Positions 40,701 to 43,159 of a stretch of DNA of 43,159 nt are shown here, piece by piece. The stretch covers positions 1-43,159 of the forward strand of contig CALVZK010000008.1 of the NCBI GenBank assembly GCA_944372505.1, given 5' to 3'. Positions within the stretch are counted from its first letter, which is position 1, and each line of letters begins with the position of its first letter. A model generated the notes under the pieces. The model ran no database searches and was not told the DNA's origin. It was given only the letters and a program-made list of their open reading frames with translations. This DNA is from an uncultured Clostridia bacterium (GTDB lineage: Bacteria; Bacillota; Clostridia; Christensenellales; UBA1242). The position numbers and the translations under genes are program-made.

Positions 40701-41123
40701 ATCACCATTTTTAAATAAACTTGCATTTGCTCCAACATCTTTAACATACCCTTGCCAAATTAATTTCGCATCTTCAGGGTGGTTCATAGCATTTCTGTAT
40801 ATAGCAGATGGAGCATATCTAGCACCAGTCCCTTCAGGCTGAGGTGAATCAATATCATAAGGATGAGTTCCTACTATTGAAGTACCAATTCCTAATTTGT
40901 TCAAAGTTCTTGTTACCAAACCCGTACAAGTTCCAACATTATCATAAGTATATCCTGCTGCTTCATAAGTTTGAGCGACTTCAATTATTTTATCACCAGA
41001 TACACTAGATAACGCATGAACTTGTGTAATAAATGGTGTAATTGGAACAGAAGAAATAAATATACAAACTGCCATTAATGCACTACTAAACTTCTTTAAC
41101 AATTTACCAATTTTCTTTTTCAC
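37779..41123 (-). CDS. SpaA/CnaB adhesin with N-terminal NlpC/P60-like domain and VQTG sorting signal
   Basis: 1114 aa. Signal peptide (1-37, ending VHA). Residues 40-190 form an NlpC/P60 or CHAP-like cysteine-peptidase domain: Cys66 in GTCTGLVTRTLNKLG, His158 in GSGHVGFIHIYGN. Then about eight SpaA/CnaB prealbumin-like domains (230-1060; e.g. GKPLSGVEVDFYRDDVKFAS, ALEGVVFNLSA, YELSKEIVKVEL), many with Lys/Asn/Glu spacing suited to isopeptide bonds. The C-terminus has DGVQTGYND (VQTG 1078-1081), a membrane span and KRKKKK. Class B sortases recognise such Q-T-G type motifs, and the element encodes one at 1856-2593. GTG start with AAAGGAG. First large gene of the transfer operon. Confidence 0.9.
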   Translation of the reverse strand: MKKKIGKLLKKFSSALMAVCIFISSVPITPFITQVHALSSVSGDKIIEVAQTYEAAGYTYDNVGTCTGLVTRTLNKLGIGTSIVGTHPYDIDSPQPEGTGARYAPSAIYRNAMNHPEDAKLIWQGYVKDVGANASLFKNGDLVVQRPEDKANYTGSGHVGFIHIYGNKISMYGANGTPNGIGDAVLATLSGISTRGITVNVNSMDYITVFRLTEAQPIYETLDSTKTANETVEVSFSKTDVDTGKPLSGVEVDFYRDDVKFASGVTDENGKAVATSVTTFTATSSPKTYVTNWNDLGPDGQASVDERGAYHSRAEAQAAADTEAQKSANEKASQTHKYSVIETKTKTKYWLNPDNTTDSDSATGSGSISLSLTNERVTGIATLYKEDADVGYAQNEAELDGALYGLYARNNILDPADASIIYNAGDEITQVRIKDGQAMVDNLYLGDYYWKEITPSNGYSLDKSEIDFSLTYADQNVKVVTSKSTSKEQVIVGNFEVEKIITSGENSEIVEKEKGAEFLVVAKKYVEKYGSIDEAWEHKDEFTNKEYDKLITNAEGYDKTNDLAYGTFVVKQIKGKIDTEAVDTWEFTVSKENQETVKYIINNRNFTSYVKLQKKDSETDKLITLSNTSFKIKNADTGEYLTQKVADKTYDTWKTSDKGFVQLPLEVKAGNWILEEIESPDFYVINKDGQNFKVTNANIVEVDKDGDPILTVTMYDQAVKGQIKVSKKGEVLTGINKDENGNIQFIYEERSLAGMTVYVQAAEDIIDPADGSIIYNEGEIVDIVTTTNEEYTLSKLLPLGKYIAYEYSAPNGMIIDTTKYEIDLKFQDNETPVVFETLSITNERQKVEVDLTKLDEENDAALEGVVFNLSATKDILSYDNEILVKAGEIIETGVTNAEGKYTFAADLPVSFDDEQYFEISEKESIKGYYELDETVSVDTKYKGQNISKISNSEIIYNKPIQNYVLINKVDSLTQENIISKDFSFRLCKDEECNSIEGIYSANTLNGTALVPVRYGVWYISEYEAPEGYELSKEIVKVELNDTGLYINDKLVETNEDLLYSIIYQNSLLPVIQEVPDGVQTGYNDNMGLYIALGSLSLAGISAIVITLSKRKKKK

Positions 41124-41124
41124 A

Positions 41125-41196
41125 CTATTCTCCTTTCAAAAAAATGGTACTGCCAACTACAATTTTAATAGGCTTTTGGCTATCATCCCCTTTCAT
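41125..41196 (-). CDS. Possible 23-aa leader peptide before the adhesin
   Basis: ATG at 41194-41196 opens a 23-codon frame (begins MKGDDSQKPIKIVVG) whose stop TAG lies one nucleotide before the adhesin GTG, and whose last codons are the adhesin ribosome-binding site. It has no visible ribosome-binding site of its own. It lies in the leader RNA after the terminator hairpin. Coupling or leader function is possible; it may also be chance. Confidence 0.25.
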   Translation of the reverse strand: MKGDDSQKPIKIVVGSTIFLKGE

Positions 41197-41198
41197 AT

Positions 41199-41272
41199 AA
41201 TATAGAGAAAAACACACAAAAAAAAGGACAAATAAATGTCCTTTTTTTACTTCCTTACAATTTCTCTATATT
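41199..41272 (-). terminator. Nested hairpin/attenuator in the leader of the transfer operon
   Basis: Inner stem: AAAAAAAGGACA (41219-41230) pairs with TGTCCTTTTTTT (41237-41248), 6-nt loop, a terminator active in both directions. Outer arms: AATATAGAGAAA (41199-41210) and TTTCTCTATATT (41261-41272), a perfect 12-bp inverted repeat enclosing it. A promoter at 41276-41304 would start transcription near 41269, so the whole structure is in the first 70 nt of the RNA. Confidence 0.75.
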
Positions 41273-41275
41273 ACC

Positions 41276-41304
41276 ATAATAGCACATTTTTTTATGCAAG
41301 TCAA
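41276..41304 (-). promoter_or_regulatory. Promoter of the adhesin/conjugation operon
   Basis: TTGACT (41299-41304) and TATTAT (41276-41281) on the minus strand, 17-bp spacer, with a TGC extended -10. It is the best promoter upstream of the ~29 kb operon. The remaining gene-free stretch, 41305-41438, shows no other clear feature; an element end could lie here but no repeat was matched to the int side. Confidence 0.65.
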
Positions 41305-41438
41305 ATGCAAAGTGAAAATTTATTAATTTTTTTATCTATATCATATAACTCAGTTTTAGGAAAAGCAACACTTACTTTTACTTGCACCTTTGAATAAAAT
41401 TATAGCAGCAATCATGTATAAATAAAATTACATCTGTT

Positions 41439-41466
41439 AAAAAAAGTAAGAATTTTTTTCTCACTT
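41439..41466 (-). terminator. Terminator of the ABC transporter operon
   Basis: A 9-bp stem with one G-U pair (41458-41466 with 41444-41452, 5-nt loop) followed on the minus strand by seven T (41439-41445, partly within the stem). It touches the permease stop codon and separates this operon from the transfer operon. Confidence 0.7.
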
Positions 41467-42140
41467 TATTCCTCTTTATTTTTATAAATTTTATATGAAA
41501 TCTTGTAACTAATAAAATATATTATAAAACTTAATAATATAAGAAGAAATAAACCAAAGTTTTTTAATACACTTTCTAATTTTGCAATATCAACTGAAAG
41601 TCCAGATTCTTTTATAAGAAATCCTACTCCTGCTCCTATAAGTGCTAAAACAAATAATACAATAAACATTTGGATTCTACCTTTTTCTGCTCCCCATTTA
41701 AAAATACTAGGAATTTGAATTGCTTGAACAAGTGATACTCCAAATAGCCCACCAATAGTAGTAGCAAGTAATGTATCTATGTTTATATCTATAACATTAT
41801 CTGGTCTTACATAATTCATAATATTACCAATTAGCAAAGTTAATACAAATCCAAGTAAACTTCCTAATATAGTTGCACCAATAGCAAGGATGTATTTTTC
41901 TAAAACTATTTCTTTTCTAGTAACTGGTAAAGTTAATATATATCTATTTGATTTTGCCATTTCATCATAACTAAATGTTGAAAGTGAAATCATACCTACA
42001 ATAATACCAATAACAACTGATCCCCAGTATATAGCATCTGTACCAATAATCGCCATACCACAAAATATCACAATTATAATTAATGTAGTTTTATAACTGG
42101 CTAAATTATATAAATCCTTTTTAAGTAACCCTTTTATCAT
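41466..42140 (-). CDS. ABC-2 type transporter permease
   Basis: 224 aa, six predicted membrane segments (about 15-35, 38-55, 87-110, 125-145, 160-178, 198-218), ABC-2 family of small exporter permeases paired with YtrB/PmtA-like ATPases. The loop TFSYDEMAKSNRYILTLPVTRKEIVLEKY is a family signature. ATG with AAAGGAG, 2 bp after the ATPase stop. Substrate unknown; relatives export antimicrobial or amphipathic peptides. Confidence 0.85.
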   Translation of the reverse strand: MIKGLLKKDLYNLASYKTTLIIIVIFCGMAIIGTDAIYWGSVVIGIIVGMISLSTFSYDEMAKSNRYILTLPVTRKEIVLEKYILAIGATILGSLLGFVLTLLIGNIMNYVRPDNVIDINIDTLLATTIGGLFGVSLVQAIQIPSIFKWGAEKGRIQMFIVLFVLALIGAGVGFLIKESGLSVDIAKLESVLKNFGLFLLILLSFIIYFISYKISYKIYKNKEE

Positions 42141-42142
42141 AA

Positions 42143-42997
42143 TTATCTTTCTCCTTTTATGTAAAATAGCATAATATCATCAATAGATGGTTTATCAATA
42201 GAAGTAATACCATACTTTTTCTTAAAAGTATTTTTATCATTTGTTAAAACTTCATACTGATATTTTCCTTTTTTATAACTTACATAATCTTTTTCATTTA
42301 TTTTAGAAAATTCTTCTTTTGTACATTTAGCAACACCATATTCTTCTAACAGTTCTAAAGTAGGAACATTTAAAACTATTTTTCCTTTATCAATAAATAC
42401 TATGTAATCAGAAATATGTTCTAAGTCTGTTGTAATATGAGTAGATAATAGAATAGATCTTGTTTCATCTTCTTCAATATATTTTCTAAATATATCAAGA
42501 ATCTCGCTTCTTACAACTGGATCAAGTCCACTAGTTGGCTCATCTAATATTAGTAATTTAGGATTGTGAGAGATAGCTGTTGCAATTTTTAATTTCATTT
42601 TCATACCACTTGAAAAATCTTTTACTAATTTATCAGTTGGTAATCCAAATTGTTTTAATAAATCATTATATTTATCTTCATCCCAAGTTTGATAAAAATC
42701 TTTCATAACAGAATTTATATGTTTAGGTGTTAAATATGTTGATAAAAAACTATCATCTAATACAACACCCAAATCTTTTTTTATTTCTTTTTCATATTTT
42801 TTGCTATCTTTCCCTAGTATCTTAACTGTACCTTCCGAATTTATAATATTAAGTATAGATTTTATCGTAGTTGTTTTACCTGCTCCATTTTCTCCAATTA
42901 GCCCAACAATAGCACCACTTGGTACATTAAAACTTATTTTATCTAACAAAAAACCAGCATACTTTTTAGATAAATCTTTAATTTCAATATTGTTCAT
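42143..42997 (-). CDS. ABC transporter ATP-binding protein
   Basis: 284 aa. Walker A GENGAGKTT (35-43), signature loop FSSGMKMKL, Walker B LLILDEPTSGLDP, H-loop LSTH. C-terminal 80 residues are the extra domain of YtrB/BcrA-like ATPases. With the permease gene it forms a two-component exporter. ATG with GGAGG, 0 bp after the GntR-type regulator stop, so all three are one operon. Confidence 0.92.
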   Translation of the reverse strand: MNNIEIKDLSKKYAGFLLDKISFNVPSGAIVGLIGENGAGKTTTIKSILNIINSEGTVKILGKDSKKYEKEIKKDLGVVLDDSFLSTYLTPKHINSVMKDFYQTWDEDKYNDLLKQFGLPTDKLVKDFSSGMKMKLKIATAISHNPKLLILDEPTSGLDPVVRSEILDIFRKYIEEDETRSILLSTHITTDLEHISDYIVFIDKGKIVLNVPTLELLEEYGVAKCTKEEFSKINEKDYVSYKKGKYQYEVLTNDKNTFKKKYGITSIDKPSIDDIMLFYIKGER

Positions 42998-43159
42998 TTA
43001 AAGTTCCTCCTCAAAAATCATTTTAAATAATTCACTTACTTCTTCTTTTGAAATATTAGATAATTTAGATACTTCATAAATTTTTTCTATATAATCTTGA
43101 ATCTCCTTTAATTTTTCTTCTTTAATTAAATCTAAATTTTTAGGAGATACATAACTTCC
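42998..43159 (-). CDS. GntR/YtrA-family regulator, C-terminal part only
   Basis: The window ends inside this gene; 53 residues and the stop are visible, beginning GSYVSPKNLDLIKEEKLKEI and ending LFKMIFEEEL. The G-S-Y-V wing after a GntR winged helix, followed by a short helical tail, is the YtrA subfamily pattern, whose members repress adjacent ABC exporter genes. It adjoins the ATPase start directly. Confidence 0.75.
   Translation of the reverse strand, partial: GSYVSPKNLDLIKEEKLKEIQDYIEKIYEVSKLSNISKEEVSELFKMIFEEEL

Noticed and set aside
41130-41210. Riboswitch in the adhesin leader
   Set aside because: A GCCAA/TTGGC pairing is visible, but none of the known riboswitch cores (c-di-GMP-I/II, fluoride, SAM, THF) could be matched.
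41305-41438. Right attachment site
   Set aside because: No stretch longer than a few bases matched 1-293; only partial TTGCAC similarities were seen, so no end is called.

Overview
This is 43 kb of very AT-rich DNA with standard bacterial stop codons (UGA is used as a stop, for example at the end of the 92-aa gene at 2590), AGGAGG-type ribosome-binding sites, class B sortase, LPXTG-like anchoring and gene families typical of Bacillota, most likely a gut-associated low-GC Firmicute. Every gene reads on the minus strand. About 1-41.3 kb is one integrative and conjugative element (ICE) of the broad Tn1549/Tn916-like type. The last 1.7 kb (41.46-43.16 kb) is a GntR-ABC transporter operon that may be flanking chromosome or cargo; no attachment-site duplication could be identified.

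Layout, low to high coordinates. 1-293: non-coding end with candidate integrase arm repeats (TTGCACACAA twice, one helical turn apart), inverted repeats and a strong outward promoter. 0.3-3.2 kb: tyrosine integrase, excisionase, class B sortase, a small acidic protein and HU. 3.3-8.7 kb: an accessory/defence block with a SUFU-domain protein, a DUF262-HNH nuclease, two tandem EcoRI-type adenine methyltransferases and an ApeA-like HEPN protein. 8.8-11.8 kb: MOBP-type relaxase, a MobC-like accessory protein and a third mob gene. 11.82-12.04 kb: a non-coding interval holding the best oriT candidate, a mob promoter and the terminator of the long operon. 12.0-19.9 kb: small genes next to oriT, many without known function, plus ArdC-like, SSB, DpnD/PcfM-like, DUF4314/DUF3846 and XRE genes; this looks like a leading region. 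19.9-30.3 kb: the type IV secretion machine (two Ig-like membrane proteins, CHAP hydrolase, VirB4, PrgI/VirB3, VirB6-like, Maff2/VirB2-like, VirD4 coupling protein, PcfB-like). 30.3-34.2 kb: DnaG-type primase and an unknown protein. 34.2-41.1 kb: a small membrane protein, a giant InlB-repeat membrane protein and a SpaA/CnaB adhesin with an N-terminal NlpC/P60-like domain and a VQTG sorting signal.

How it fits together: a TTGACT-N17-TATTAT promoter at 41.3 kb followed by a terminator-like leader appears to open a ~29 kb operon that runs through surface proteins, primase, secretion machine and leading-region genes to a terminator at 11.97-12.02 kb, immediately before oriT. If the right end lies between 41.3 and 41.44 kb, circularisation would also place the outward promoter downstream of int in front of this operon, as in Tn916. 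The sortase at one end would anchor the adhesin made at the other end.

Most unusual observations: the relaxase and the primase both appear to start at an AUA codon with a well-placed Shine-Dalgarno sequence; two AUG-UAG start-stop elements precede xis and virB4; the two methyltransferases with the DUF262-HNH gene form an overlapping operon that looks like an unusual restriction-modification system; and several unrelated proteins share a short acidic C-terminal tail.
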